A DNA stretch of 38,145 bases from DASPWV01 sp046727855 (GCA_046727855.1 JBKPDL010000092.1:1-38145), one strand, 5' to 3'; positions 7,318 to 15,503 are shown, numbered from the stretch's first letter. Notes: generated from the letters alone by a model not told the origin. Numbers and translations: made by a program.

Positions 7318-8678
7318 GATGTCGGTTTCGACGGCCAGTTGACGCTCGATGGGCCGTGATCCGTCTTCGCCGGCCCCATGCCCTTGTAGACAAACTTCTG
7401 CAAGCGCTTTCCGGTATAGGTCTCGGTTGTGTAGATGTTCCCCTTCGAATCGGTAGCAATGCTGTGCACGCCGAAAAACATTCCGGGCTGGCGACCACCG
7501 TAGCCGAAGTGCGACACAACCTCCAGCGACTGACGATCGATGATGTAGACGTGCTCGTTGGCGCCGTCAGCCATGTAAATCCAGCGCTGCTGCGGGTCCT
7601 TCGAAAACGCTACATCCCACACCGATCCATCGGATCGCGTCTCGGGGAAGAACTGCTTCTCCTTGACGAACTTGCCGTCCTTGGTAAACACCTGCAGCCG
7701 ATCGTTGGGACGATCGCACACGTAAACGAAGCCGTCACTTGACACTTCCGCGCAGTGCACTGGGGTACGGAAACCCTTGATCGGCGGCGTCTTCGGGTCG
7801 TACGGCGGGAGTTCGCCGTCATCCGGTTTCTCGCCCGATCCGCCCCAGAAGCGCTTGATCTTGCCGCTGTCCATATCGATCACTGCGACACGGCGGTTGA
7901 AGTAGCCGTCGGCGACGTATGCTTCGTTGGCTTTCGGCTCGATGAAGATCTTCGCAACGCGGCCGAAGTTGTTCATGTCATACGAGTCGCGCACCGGCTG
8001 CCCGTCCTTCATGCGCGCGCCCTTCTTGCCGAACTCGGCCACGAGCTTGCCGTCGCGCGTGAACTTGAGGATGTGCTGATCGGGTCCGCCGTTGCCGCCG
8101 ATCCAGACGAAGCCTTTGTGGTCGACGACGATCCCGTGGTTCGAGTCAGGCCACTCCGGGGTCACGGACGGTCCGCCCCAGCTGTGGACGACGTTGCCGG
8201 CGGAATCGAAAGCCATTACGGGCGGAGCGGGCACGCAGCATTCGCTGACGCGATTCGGTGTCGATGCTGCGGGTGCCGCCGCGCCGCGCGCTTCGGCTGC
8301 CGCACCCCGCGCGCCCGCCGCTGCAGCATCCGGTGTCGCACCAGCTGCCGCTGCGCCTGCCGCTGCGCCACCTCGTCCGGCGCCGCCACGGCCACCTGCG
8401 GGCGGAAACGCGTACTCGGTGTTGTCGAGATTGCCTGGGTCGTTTCCGCGATGGATGATCCAGACGGTATCTTTTTCATCGATCCCGAGTCCGATGGTCT
8501 GTCCGAAGACCCAGTTGTTCGGCATCGGCTTCGGCCAGAACGGATCGACCTCGAAGACGGGCGCCTGCGCGGCGCTTTTCGCCTGCGCAATCGCTTTCTG
8601 CTCTACCAGGTTCTGACCAATACCTAACGCCAGCAGGACCGCGACAAACGTCGCGCCAATAAGGAGATTCCGCTTCAC
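7311..8678 (-). CDS. Exported NHL-repeat/six-bladed beta-propeller protein
   Basis: A 455-residue exported beta-propeller from GTG 8678, with AGGA 7 nt upstream. The signal anchor covers about residues 5-32. Repeated NHL-like blades are visible: GLGIDEKDTVWIIHRG, NHGIVVDHKGFVWIGG, DQHILKFTRDGKLVAEFG, NEAYVADGYFNRRVAVID, DGFVYVCDRPNDRLQVFTKDGKFV, and HSIATDSKGNIYTTETYTGKRLQKF. The pattern resembles peptidyl-alpha-hydroxyglycine alpha-amidating lyase-like propellers common in Acidobacteria. A 40-residue Gly/Ala/Arg-rich insert interrupts an early blade at about residues 95-138 and looks like a flexible linker. The stop codon lies inside repeat copy B. Function is unknown; ligand binding or a lyase role is possible. 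Confidence 0.82.
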   Translation of the reverse strand: MKRNLLIGATFVAVLLALGIGQNLVEQKAIAQAKSAAQAPVFEVDPFWPKPMPNNWVFGQTIGLGIDEKDTVWIIHRGNDPGNLDNTEYAFPPAGGRGGAGRGGAAAGAAAAGATPDAAAAGARGAAAEARGAAAPAASTPNRVSECCVPAPPVMAFDSAGNVVHSWGGPSVTPEWPDSNHGIVVDHKGFVWIGGNGGPDQHILKFTRDGKLVAEFGKKGARMKDGQPVRDSYDMNNFGRVAKIFIEPKANEAYVADGYFNRRVAVIDMDSGKIKRFWGGSGEKPDDGELPPYDPKTPPIKGFRTPVHCAEVSSDGFVYVCDRPNDRLQVFTKDGKFVKEKQFFPETRSDGSVWDVAFSKDPQQRWIYMADGANEHVYIIDRQSLEVVSHFGYGGRQPGMFFGVHSIATDSKGNIYTTETYTGKRLQKFVYKGMGPAKTDHGPSSVNWPSKPTSN

Positions 8679-8745
8679 GGCTCCATCCTTTCCGTCTCTC
8701 TCCAGAATCTGCCGCCTCGCCGTCCCGCGACGTTGCTCGGAACGG

Positions 8746-8764
8746 CCCTGAGCTCGTCGAAGGG
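8746..8764. repeat. CCCTGAGC..GTCGAAGGG palindromic repeat
   Basis: The 19-bp near-palindrome CCCTGAGCTCGTCGAAGGG lies in the divergent gap between the propeller gene and the HupE-like gene. The same word occurs twice in tandem inside the ABC ATPase gene at 34017-34059. It matches a dispersed palindrome I recall from many bacterial genomes. The rest of the gap 8679-8856 shows a TATACAT word at 8823 that could be a weak -10 element, but no matching -35. Confidence 0.75.
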
Positions 8765-8856
8765 CGGGAACTCGCTACGTCTGCGGCCGCCGAGCGAAGG
8801 CGGGCTTTTTGGAGGGCGCCAGTATACATAGAATTGCCGTGAATCCAGTGCTTTGC

Positions 8857-10185
8857 ATGAAACCGAATCGCCGCACGTGTTTGTCTTCGATTGCAATTCT
8901 CACTCTGCTCGCCGTTGCCAGCTCGAGCGCGCATGAAATTCCCAACGAAGTCACCATTCGAACGTTTCTGAAGCCCGAAGGGCAGCGCCTCACGCTCGTC
9001 GTGCGCGCCCCGCTCAAGGCCATGCGCGACATGCGCGTGCCGGAGCGCGACGGAGGGTTCCTGGATTTCGAGCGGCTCGATCCGGTGCTCCGCAACTCCG
9101 CCCTCACCTGGATTGCGCCGCTCGTCAGCCTCTACGAGAACGACACGCTCTTGTCGGAGCCGCAGTTGGTAGCGGTGCGCGCATCGTTGCCTGCGGATCG
9201 ATCGTTTGATTCCTACGAGCAGGCGCTCAATCACACGGTCAACGCGCCGAGACTCGCGCCTGAGACCGAACTGTATTGGGAAGAGGGCCTGATCGACGCG
9301 GTGTTCGTCTATGCCATCCAGTCCGATCAATCGAAGTTTTCCATCCAATCAGGACTGACGCGTCTCGGCTTGCGGACCAACGTCGTCATGCGTTTTCTGC
9401 CGGCGGGCAGAGCAGAACGGGCGTTCGACGTGCACGGCGATCCCGGGATTGTCCGGCTCGATCCGCGCTGGCACCAGGCAGCGTTTCTCTTTGTGAAGGA
9501 AGGTTTTTTTCACATCCTCGATGGGATCGATCACCTTTTATTTCTGCTGTGTCTCGTTATTCCCTTCCGCAAGTTTCGCTCGCTGCTGCTGGTGGTCACT
9601 TCGTTTACGGTCGCGCACTCGATCACGCTCATTGCCTCGGCATTTGACATGGCGCCGAGCGCGTTGTGGTTCCCGCCGCTCATCGAGACGCTGATTGCCG
9701 CCTCGATCGTCTACATGGGATTGGAGAACATCGTCTCTCCAAAGCTCGAACGGCGATGGCTCATTACGTTTGGCTTCGGCCTCGTGCATGGCTTCGGCTT
9801 CTCGTTTGCTTTGCGCGAGCGGCTGCAATTTGCCGGACAGCATCTGTTGACGTCACTCCTCGCGTTCAACGTGGGCGTGGAGATCGGCCAGGTGCTCGTG
9901 CTGATCCTCGTGATTCCGCTTCTCGCGCTCCTGTTTCGGTACGTCGTGCTAGAGCGTATGGGCACGATCATCATGTCCGCCCTCATCGTGCACACCGCCT
10001 GGCACTGGTTGACCGACCGGTTCGATCGGCTGCGGCAATATCGGTTCGAGATGCCGGCGTTCGACACGTTCTTCATCGTCGGTCTGTTGCGCTGGCTGAT
10101 GCTGCTGGTGATTATTGCGGCCTTCGCATGGCTCGTGTTCGGCCTGTTCAAACCGAGTCGCGCGCCCAGCGAAAAAGGGGTCTGA
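8857..10185 (+). CDS. HupE/UreJ-like membrane protein with large periplasmic domain
   Basis: About 442 residues from ATG 8857; an in-frame GTG at 8839 is an alternative, and neither has a strong ribosome site. A signal peptide ends near SSSAHEIPNEV. It is followed by a soluble extracytoplasmic domain of about 190 residues and then about seven membrane segments. The membrane part has the HupE/UreJ-type signature: EGFFHILDGIDHLLFLLCL, TSFTVAHSITLIAS and FGFGLVHGFGFSFAL, with several conserved His that suggest metal handling. HupE and UreJ relatives are linked to nickel or cobalt transport, but no hydrogenase or urease gene is nearby. The last codons (Lys-Gly-Val) and the TGA come from the REP palindrome at 10171-10195, so the original C-terminus was altered. 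Confidence 0.85.
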   Translation: MKPNRRTCLSSIAILTLLAVASSSAHEIPNEVTIRTFLKPEGQRLTLVVRAPLKAMRDMRVPERDGGFLDFERLDPVLRNSALTWIAPLVSLYENDTLLSEPQLVAVRASLPADRSFDSYEQALNHTVNAPRLAPETELYWEEGLIDAVFVYAIQSDQSKFSIQSGLTRLGLRTNVVMRFLPAGRAERAFDVHGDPGIVRLDPRWHQAAFLFVKEGFFHILDGIDHLLFLLCLVIPFRKFRSLLLVVTSFTVAHSITLIASAFDMAPSALWFPPLIETLIAASIVYMGLENIVSPKLERRWLITFGFGLVHGFGFSFALRERLQFAGQHLLTSLLAFNVGVEIGQVLVLILVIPLLALLFRYVVLERMGTIIMSALIVHTAWHWLTDRFDRLRQYRFEMPAFDTFFIVGLLRWLMLLVIIAAFAWLVFGLFKPSRAPSEKGV

Positions 10186-10195
10186 CCCCTTTTTC
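10171..10195. repeat. RAYT-associated REP palindrome, left copy
   Basis: A perfect palindrome with 12-bp arms around one central T, core GGGGTCTGACCCC flanked by GAAAAA and TTTTTC. It provides the stop codon (10183-10185) of the HupE-like gene and stands 52 bp upstream of the transposase start. It is one of four copies in the window and is inverted relative to the copy at 10841 (central A). Confidence 0.9.
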
Positions 10196-10247
10196 GATCT
10201 GCGGCATGCGCCTTGCCCCTCATCTCGCCGCAAGGAGGTTCCCCCGC

Positions 10248-10874
10248 ATGCCGCGACCCCGTCGGATTACCGCTCCAGGACTGACGTTTCACGTCGTCAA
10301 TCGAGGCAACGATAAACGACAGTTGTTCTTCCAAAATGCTGACTACGAACGGTTTTTGGGTCTTCTTGAACAGGGCAAGGAACGTACACCGATCAAAGTG
10401 TACGGCGTTTGCGTGATGCCCAACCACTTTCACGCCATGCTGCGGCCTGAAATCGCGGGTGCACTTTCTGCGTACCTACAATGGGTCACTGGTAGCTATG
10501 CCTGCGATCTGCGGTTGAACACCCAAACCCGTGGACACGGCCACGTGTTTCAACAGCGATTCTGGAGCAGGTCAATCGTCGACGATATGCACTTCCTGAC
10601 GGTGTTGCGGTATGTCGAGGCGAACGCGTTGAAGGCGGGTCTCGTGCGCCGCGCAGAAGATTGGAAGTGGGGCAGTCTGCACTGGCGATGCGATGGCGGG
10701 TCGCCGCTGCTGGATGAACCGCTGATCGTCCTTCCCGACGACTGGGTGTCGTTGGTCAACGTGCCGCTCACGAGCGCGGAGTTGCAGGAAGCACGCGCCA
10801 TCGCCAAGCGTGGTCGCCCAGCAAAGCCGCCGGGCGACAGAAAAGGGGTCAGACCCCTTTTCCACGGGCGATGA
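10248..10874 (+). CDS. REP-associated tyrosine transposase (RAYT, IS200/IS605-like Y1)
   Basis: A 208-residue single-domain Y1 transposase from ATG 10248, with AAGGAGG 10 nt upstream. The HUH motif NHFH is at residues 59-62 in the conserved context YGVCVMPNHFHAMLRP. A candidate catalytic Tyr is Tyr84 in the block following AYLQWV, and RYVEANALKAGLV with DWKWGS is the typical RAYT C-terminal region. Such enzymes act on single-stranded REP palindromes rather than on full IS ends. It is flanked by GGGGTC-n-GACCCC palindromes. The right copy lies inside its own reading frame and encodes RKGVRPLF near residues 198-205, which replaces the family's natural C-terminus or forms part of it. It appears intact. 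Confidence 0.92.
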   Translation: MPRPRRITAPGLTFHVVNRGNDKRQLFFQNADYERFLGLLEQGKERTPIKVYGVCVMPNHFHAMLRPEIAGALSAYLQWVTGSYACDLRLNTQTRGHGHVFQQRFWSRSIVDDMHFLTVLRYVEANALKAGLVRRAEDWKWGSLHWRCDGGSPLLDEPLIVLPDDWVSLVNVPLTSAELQEARAIAKRGRPAKPPGDRKGVRPLFHGR

Positions 10875-10898
10875 CGGGAGAAAAGGGGTCTGACCCCT
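10841..10898. repeat. RAYT-associated REP pair (REPIN-like)
   Basis: Two inverted copies are separated by 19 bp. The first, 10841-10861, is core GGGGTCAGACCCC with AAAA/TTTT flanks, inside the 3' end of the transposase gene. The second, 10881-10898, has core GGGGTCTGACCCCT and lacks the outer right arm. The central base flips between A and T, showing opposite orientation. Paired inverted REPs are the usual mobile unit (REPIN) of RAYTs. No other content was seen in 10899-10940. Confidence 0.88.
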
Positions 10899-10940
10899 AT
10901 CATGTCCGACTACTGTTGTCGATAATCAAGGGGAACGCCC

Positions 10941-11262
10941 ATCAAACCCATCGACCTCGTCCAGGGCACCCTCGATCTTCTGATCCTCAAATCGCTGCAA
11001 CTCGAACCGCAGCACGGATGGGCCATCGCGCGCCGCATTAAGCCGTTGTCGAGCGACGTCCTGCAGGTGCAGCAAGCTCGCTCTATCCCGCGCTTCATCG
11101 CCTCGAGCATCAGGGCTGGATCACCGCGTCCTGGGGCGTATCGGAACAAAACCGCCGCGCGAAGTACTACGCGCTCACACGCGCCGGCCGGCGCCAGCTC
11201 GAAAAGGAAACCGCCTCGTGGGAGCGGCTCGCCGCCGCGATCACTCGGGTTGTACGGCAGTC
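10941..11262 (+). pseudogene. Decayed PadR-family regulator
   Basis: Translation gives the PadR winged-helix pattern in two frames: IDLVQGTLDLLILKSLQLEP, then HGWAIARRI and LQVQQ. A one-base loss near 11074 shifts the frame to SLYPALHRLEHQGWITASWG, followed by NRRAKYYALTRAGRRQLE and ERLAAAITRVVRQ. The start position reads ATC AAA CCC where ATG AAA CCC would be expected, 7 nt after AGGGGA, so the start codon also appears lost. It closely resembles the intact PadR gene at 14411-14752. The remains run directly into a permease fragment. Confidence 0.85.
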
Positions 11263-11672
11263 ATCGATCGATCGCTGGCGCGGCGATGGCTGCAGACGAC
11301 GCTGCTCGCGGTCTTTGCCGGGTTGGCGCTGCTTCTGGCGACGATCGGCGTATATGGCGTGATCGCGTACGGCGTAAGCCAGCGCCTGCGTGAGTTCGGC
11401 ATTCGCCTCGCCCTCGGCGCGCGCAGGACATCGTGAACATGGTGGTCGCCGGCGGCGCGCGCATGACGCTGATCGGCGTCGGTCTGGGGCTAATCGGCGC
11501 GGTAATCGCGGCGCGCGTGATCGCCACCCTGCTGTTCGGCGTCGGCGCGTGGGACCTGATCAGCTTTGCCGCGGCAGCGATCGGGCTGAACGGGGTTGCG
11601 ATGATCGCCTGCTACTTGCCCGCTCGCAAGGCGGCACGAATCGATCCAACTTCGGCGCTGCGCACCGAATAA
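11257..11672 (+). pseudogene. C-terminal remnant of an ADOP/MacB-like permease
   Basis: Only the last ~140 codons of an ADOP permease remain. The first frame reads VIDRSLARRWLQTTLLAVFAG, then LLLATIGVYGVIAYGVSQRLREFGIRLALGAR. A one-base loss near 11425 moves it to DIVNMVVAGGARMTLIGVG and the ending PARKAARIDPTSALRTE, which is the typical ADOP C-terminus. Full-length relatives have about 800-900 residues, so over 2 kb was deleted between the PadR remnant and this piece. It ends tail to tail with the intact ADOP gene, 55 bp away. Confidence 0.87.
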
Positions 11673-11673
11673 A

Positions 11674-11727
11674 GGTTCCTGGATTCCGAGATTCGAGATT
11701 CCGGGTTCGGAACTTCGGAAGTGCGAA
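11674..11727. repeat. Short degenerate TTCCGAGA/TTCGGAA low-complexity stretch
   Basis: The 55-bp convergent gap between the permease remnant and the intact ADOP gene consists of ATTCCGAGA, ATTCGAGA, TTCCGGG and TTCGGAA variants. They partly pair with one another. The stretch resembles the larger TTCCGAGG islands at 14814 and 36752. Confidence 0.55.
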
Positions 11728-14409
11728 TTACTCGGTTCTTATTGCACGTGCTGGATCAACCGAAGCGGCGCGCCGTGCCGGCACAATGCCCGCGGCCAGC
11801 GACGTGCCCAGAAGCAGAACGCAGACGGCGCCGAGGGTTAGAGGATCATGGGCCGAGAGGCCGAAGAGAAACGTGGCGAGCGTCTTGGTCGTCAACAGTG
11901 CGGCAACAACGCCAACGATCACGCCAGCAAGCGAGACGGCAATCGCCTGCCTCATGACTTGCCAGAGCACTGACCCGCGCGCGGCGCCGAGCGCCATCCG
12001 GATTCCTATCTCCCGCGCGCGGCGGCTCACGCTGTACGACATCACACCGTAAAGGCCGATCGCCGACAGCACCAGCGCGAGCAGCGCGAACCCGCTCGAG
12101 AGCATCGCCAGTAATCGCTCGCGTACGAGCGACGCGTCAATCTGCTGATCCATGGTCCGGACGTATCGCAGGACGACGTGTTGACTCACCGTGCGCACAA
12201 CGTCGCGTACCGCCGGAGCGAGTTTCGCAGCGTCTTGTACGGTTCGCACTTCAACGGTTGCGGCCGACGGCGGTTCATCGGTTTGCATGAGCGGCGTATA
12301 GACCGTTCGGATAGGAGCATCTCGAAGATTCATCTGGTGCGTATCTTCGACAATGCCGACCACGACGAACGGCTGCTTCGGATCGCCGACAAAGCGAACG
12401 GCCTCGCCGAGCGGATCGCGATCGGCGAAATAGAAGCGAGCCATGGTCTGGTTGATCACTGCGACTTTCTGCGACACCGGCGAGTCCTGCGCCGTGAACG
12501 CGCGACCGCGCAGAAGATCGATCCCCAGCGTGGCGAAGTAGTCGGGCGTGACAAGATTGTTGAACGCGCCGCGCGTCTCGGGATTTTCGGGCACACCCGG
12601 TGGCATGACGAGCGCGCGACTGTTGCCGCCGGTATGAATCGGGCTCGACGTCGAGCCTGATCCCGACAGCACGCCCGGCAACGCGCGTACCCGCTCGATC
12701 ACTTCGCTATACACGCGAAGACGGTCCGATGCGGGAATCGGTGTCGAGTTGGTGTCGAGGGTGAACAACAGCAGATTGTCCTTCGTGAATCCCGCGTCGA
12801 GCGACTTGAGATTGTGAAGACTTCGTACCAGAAGGCCGGCGACAGCAAGGACGAGCACACTCATCGCAACTTGCGTCGTGACGAGCACATGTCCGGCGGG
12901 CCATTTACGTGTTCCGGCCGGAACCACCGCAGCGTCTTTCAGTGCCGGCGTGAGATCAATCCGCGTCGCCCTTACGGCAGGGAGCATGCCAAACGCAATT
13001 CCGGTGATGGCGGAAACGATGCTCGTGAAGCCAAGCACACGCGCGTTGAGAGAGACATCGAGCAGCATGCGATTCTCCGCCGCGGAGAACAGGTGCATGA
13101 TCGCCGTCGCCCCCCAGTTCGCGATCAGGATGCCGAGCGCACCGCCGCATGCCGCCAGGAGAACGCTCTCGGTAAGGAACTGCCGGATGAGGCGCGAGCG
13201 CGCGCCGCCCACGCACAGCCGGATTGCCACTTCCTTTGCTCGCGTCGTGCTCCTGACCAGGAGCAGATTCGCGACGTTCACCGACGCGATCAGGAGCACT
13301 ACCGCAACCATGCCCATGAGCACGGTTAACGCGGTTTCGTATTGGCGCCGCAGCGCGAACGTCCCTTTCGCCGCAGGCAGCAGGATCGCCTTGGCATAAT
13401 CGTCCGGCGCGTACTTGCGGATCCATGAGTTTTCCGGCTGCGACATGTACTGCTGGAAGACGGCGTCTGTTGCCGCAAGTGCCTCGTCGTCGGTGGCACC
13501 CGCATTCAGCCGCGCCACGATCGTCAGATCGGTCCAGGTGTCGTGCATCGCGAGGTACTCGGGGTCGTCGAGTGCGCGCACGAACAAGGGCAGCGTCAAA
13601 TCAGGATTGCTGCCTGGCGCCATGCCGCTGAAACGGGCTGGCGTCACACCGACGATCGTGACGATGCGGCCATTGAGGGTCAGTGTGCGGCCGAGAACGC
13701 TCGGATCGCGTCCGAACCGACGTGTCCAGAAGCTGTCGCTGATGACGGCCACGGGCGGGCTCGCCGTGCTGCGGTCGTCGTCAGCACCGAAGCCACGACC
13801 GAGCGTGACAGGAACACCGAGAACGCCGTGGAAATTGCCGCTGACCCAGAGCCCCGTCACGTTCTCCAGCCCTTCGGCGGTCATCATCTTGAAGACAGCT
13901 GGCGTGAACGCGGTCACGCCGCTGAACACACTCGCCAGCGCGCGATAGCGTTCGAACAGCGGGTAGTTCGACATCGTGCCGGGCCGGTCGTCCCGGCCGT
14001 GACCCACAAATCGGAGGTTGTGCGGCTGCACGACCGGCAGTGTGCGCAGCATGACCGCGTCCATCAAGCTGAAGATCGCGGTGTTGGCGCCGATGCCAAG
14101 CCCGAGCGACAGCACAGCGGCGGCGGTGAATCCCGGAGCCTTTCGAATCAATCGCAGCGCGTAGCGTAGGTCCTGCGCGAGCTCATCGAGGAACCTCACG
14201 CCGCGGGCTTGGCGGCAATCCTCTTTGGCCGACTCGATCGCGCCGAATTCGAGGCGCGCCCGCCGCAACGCTTCGTCGCGCGTAAAACCCGCTCGTTCCA
14301 GATCGTCCGCACGCGTCTCGAGGTGAAAGCGCATTTCGTCGCGCATGTCGCGCTCGAAACGGGCGCGCCGCAGGACGACATCGATGAACGATCGGATTCG
14401 AGCGAGCAT
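11728..14409 (-). CDS. ADOP-type MacB/FtsX-like permease
   Basis: An 893-residue inner-membrane protein of the acidobacterial duplicated orphan permease group. The N-terminal ~60 residues form the soluble prefix (DEMRFHLETRADDLERAGF, RDEALRRARLEFG). The first membrane segment follows RLIRKAPGFTAAAVLSLGLGIGANTAIFS. Then come two MacB-type periplasmic domains, each followed by an FtsX-like membrane block with the markers NVANLLLVRSTTRAKEVAIRL and SYSVSRRAREIGIRMALGA. It ends in PARRAASVDPARAIRTE. There is no ATPase partner gene nearby, as is usual for this orphan group. Its start is 1 nt beyond the PadR stop, so the two form a regulator-transporter unit. The substrate is unknown. Confidence 0.93.
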   Translation of the reverse strand: MLARIRSFIDVVLRRARFERDMRDEMRFHLETRADDLERAGFTRDEALRRARLEFGAIESAKEDCRQARGVRFLDELAQDLRYALRLIRKAPGFTAAAVLSLGLGIGANTAIFSLMDAVMLRTLPVVQPHNLRFVGHGRDDRPGTMSNYPLFERYRALASVFSGVTAFTPAVFKMMTAEGLENVTGLWVSGNFHGVLGVPVTLGRGFGADDDRSTASPPVAVISDSFWTRRFGRDPSVLGRTLTLNGRIVTIVGVTPARFSGMAPGSNPDLTLPLFVRALDDPEYLAMHDTWTDLTIVARLNAGATDDEALAATDAVFQQYMSQPENSWIRKYAPDDYAKAILLPAAKGTFALRRQYETALTVLMGMVAVVLLIASVNVANLLLVRSTTRAKEVAIRLCVGGARSRLIRQFLTESVLLAACGGALGILIANWGATAIMHLFSAAENRMLLDVSLNARVLGFTSIVSAITGIAFGMLPAVRATRIDLTPALKDAAVVPAGTRKWPAGHVLVTTQVAMSVLVLAVAGLLVRSLHNLKSLDAGFTKDNLLLFTLDTNSTPIPASDRLRVYSEVIERVRALPGVLSGSGSTSSPIHTGGNSRALVMPPGVPENPETRGAFNNLVTPDYFATLGIDLLRGRAFTAQDSPVSQKVAVINQTMARFYFADRDPLGEAVRFVGDPKQPFVVVGIVEDTHQMNLRDAPIRTVYTPLMQTDEPPSAATVEVRTVQDAAKLAPAVRDVVRTVSQHVVLRYVRTMDQQIDASLVRERLLAMLSSGFALLALVLSAIGLYGVMSYSVSRRAREIGIRMALGAARGSVLWQVMRQAIAVSLAGVIVGVVAALLTTKTLATFLFGLSAHDPLTLGAVCVLLLGTSLAAGIVPARRAASVDPARAIRTE

Positions 14410-14410
14410 G

Positions 14411-14752
14411 TCACACCTCGTCCGGCGTCGCCTTGAGCGCCGCCCCGATCGCCGACGCCAGGCGGTGCCACTCCGCGGTTTCTTCGCGCAGGCGACGACG
14501 GCCTGCCGCCGTCAACGTGTAGTACTTGGCGCGCCGCTTGTTCTCGCTTTCACCCCATTCGGCGGCGATCAGCCCCTGGTGTTCGAGCCGATAGAGCGCG
14601 GGATAGAGCGATCCCTGCGCAATCTGCAGCGCGTCACCGGAGATCTGCTGGATGCGGAGCAGCACACCGTAGCCGTGCAGTGGTTTGAGCGACACCGCTT
14701 TGAGAATGAGCATGTCGAGCGTTCCCGGGAGCAGCTCGGCGCTTTTCGGCAT
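14411..14752 (-). CDS. PadR-family transcriptional regulator
   Basis: A 113-residue winged-helix repressor of the short PadR class. It shows the family pattern LLPGTLDMLILKAVSLKPLHGYGV, then QGSLYPALYRLEHQGLIAAEWG, NKRRAKYYTLTAAGRRRL and a C-terminal dimerisation helix. The start ATG 14752 follows AGGAG with 5-nt spacing. It is paired with the ADOP permease immediately downstream, the arrangement usual in Acidobacteria. It probably represses its own operon through the CTCCTAG/CTAGGAG sites directly upstream, one of which overlaps the ribosome site. The inducer is unknown. Confidence 0.93.
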   Translation of the reverse strand: MPKSAELLPGTLDMLILKAVSLKPLHGYGVLLRIQQISGDALQIAQGSLYPALYRLEHQGLIAAEWGESENKRRAKYYTLTAAGRRRLREETAEWHRLASAIGAALKATPDEV

Positions 14753-14757
14753 TCAGT

Positions 14758-14795
14758 CTCCTAGATAGGCTAGGAGTCTATGCCGGTTCTCCTAG
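14758..14795. promoter_or_regulatory. Probable PadR operator (CTCCTAG inverted repeats)
   Basis: A perfect 7-bp inverted repeat CTCCTAG (14758-14764) with CTAGGAG (14770-14776), 5-nt spacer, overlaps the PadR ribosome site. A third half-site CTCCTAG lies at 14789-14795 and pairs in inverted orientation with the middle one. On the minus strand a TAGACT word between the sites could be the -10 element. Position and symmetry fit autorepression by PadR. No experiment is implied. Confidence 0.6.
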
Positions 14796-14813
14796 TTTGG
14801 CAAGGGGTGCGCC

Positions 14814-14907
14814 CGAAGTTCCGGCGTTGCGGAGCTCCGAGGTTTCGGGATTCGAGCTTCCGAGGTTCAGGGTTGCAAGGTTCCAGCAATTCCCAGCGTT
14901 CCGAAGT
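14814..14907. repeat. Low-complexity TTCCGAGG-type stretch
   Basis: About 90 bp made of variants of GAAGTTCCG, TCCGAGGTTTCGG, TTCCGAGGTTC and AAGGTTCCAG, with some reverse complements. It fills the divergent gap between the PadR operator and the ubiX start and uses the same word as the large island at 36752. Unlike the other islands it sits upstream of a gene on both sides. Confidence 0.6.
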
Positions 14908-14921
14908 GGTAGATTCGGGAA

Positions 14922-15503
14922 GTGGACCGGCTCATTATCGGCATCACCGGGGCGACCGGCACGATCTACGGCGTGCGGCTGCTGCAGATGCTCGGCGGCA
15001 CCGGGATCGAAACGCATCTGGTGATGAGTCGCTGGGGAGCGCGGACGCTGGTTCACGAAACGCCCTATACACCGCGCGAGGTGCACAAGCTCGCCACGCA
15101 CGTCCACGCCATCAACGATCAGGGTGCGCCGATTTCGAGCGGTTCGTTTCTCACGCGCGGGATGATCGTCGCGCCATGCAGCATGCGGACGCTCGCGGCT
15201 ATCGCCACAGGCTACGGCGACAACCTCCTTCACCGCGCCGCCGACGTCGTTCTCAAAGAGCGCCGCAAGCTCGTGCTCGTGGTGCGCGAGGCGCCGTTGA
15301 GCGCCATCCATCTTGAAAACATGTTGAAGCTGTCACGGCTCGGCGTCGTGATCTTTCCCGCGATGCCGGCGTTTTACCAGCACCCGCAGAGCGTTGACGA
15401 GATCATCGACCAAACGGCGACGCGCGTTCTCGACCAGGTTGACGTCCACCTCGAAGCCGCGCGCTGGGACGGGGAGATGGCGGTGCGTCGGCAGGGGAAG
15501 TAA
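14922..15503 (+). CDS. ubiX: Flavin prenyltransferase UbiX
   Basis: UbiX joins a dimethylallyl group to reduced FMN to make prenyl-FMN, the cofactor of UbiD-type decarboxylases. The 193-residue product begins at GTG 14922. It shows GITGATGTIYG (7-17), the SGSF block (73-76), APCSMRTLAAIATGYGDNL (84-102) and the arm RKLVLVVREAPLSAIHLENM, followed by PAMPAFY, all diagnostic for the family. The ribosome site is weak. No ubiD or ubiquinone/menaquinone gene lies in the window, so its client enzyme is elsewhere. Repeat copy C begins directly after its TAA. Confidence 0.93.
   Translation: MDRLIIGITGATGTIYGVRLLQMLGGTGIETHLVMSRWGARTLVHETPYTPREVHKLATHVHAINDQGAPISSGSFLTRGMIVAPCSMRTLAAIATGYGDNLLHRAADVVLKERRKLVLVVREAPLSAIHLENMLKLSRLGVVIFPAMPAFYQHPQSVDEIIDQTATRVLDQVDVHLEAARWDGEMAVRRQGK

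Noticed and set aside
9666..10247. Earlier start of the RAYT gene
   Set aside because: The upstream frame lies within the HupE-like gene. ATG 10248 has AAGGAGG and matches the family N-terminus.
10171..10898. Complete IS200/IS605 insertion sequence with its own ends
   Set aside because: No terminal structures beyond the REP palindromes and no TnpB gene were seen; the protein fits the RAYT group.
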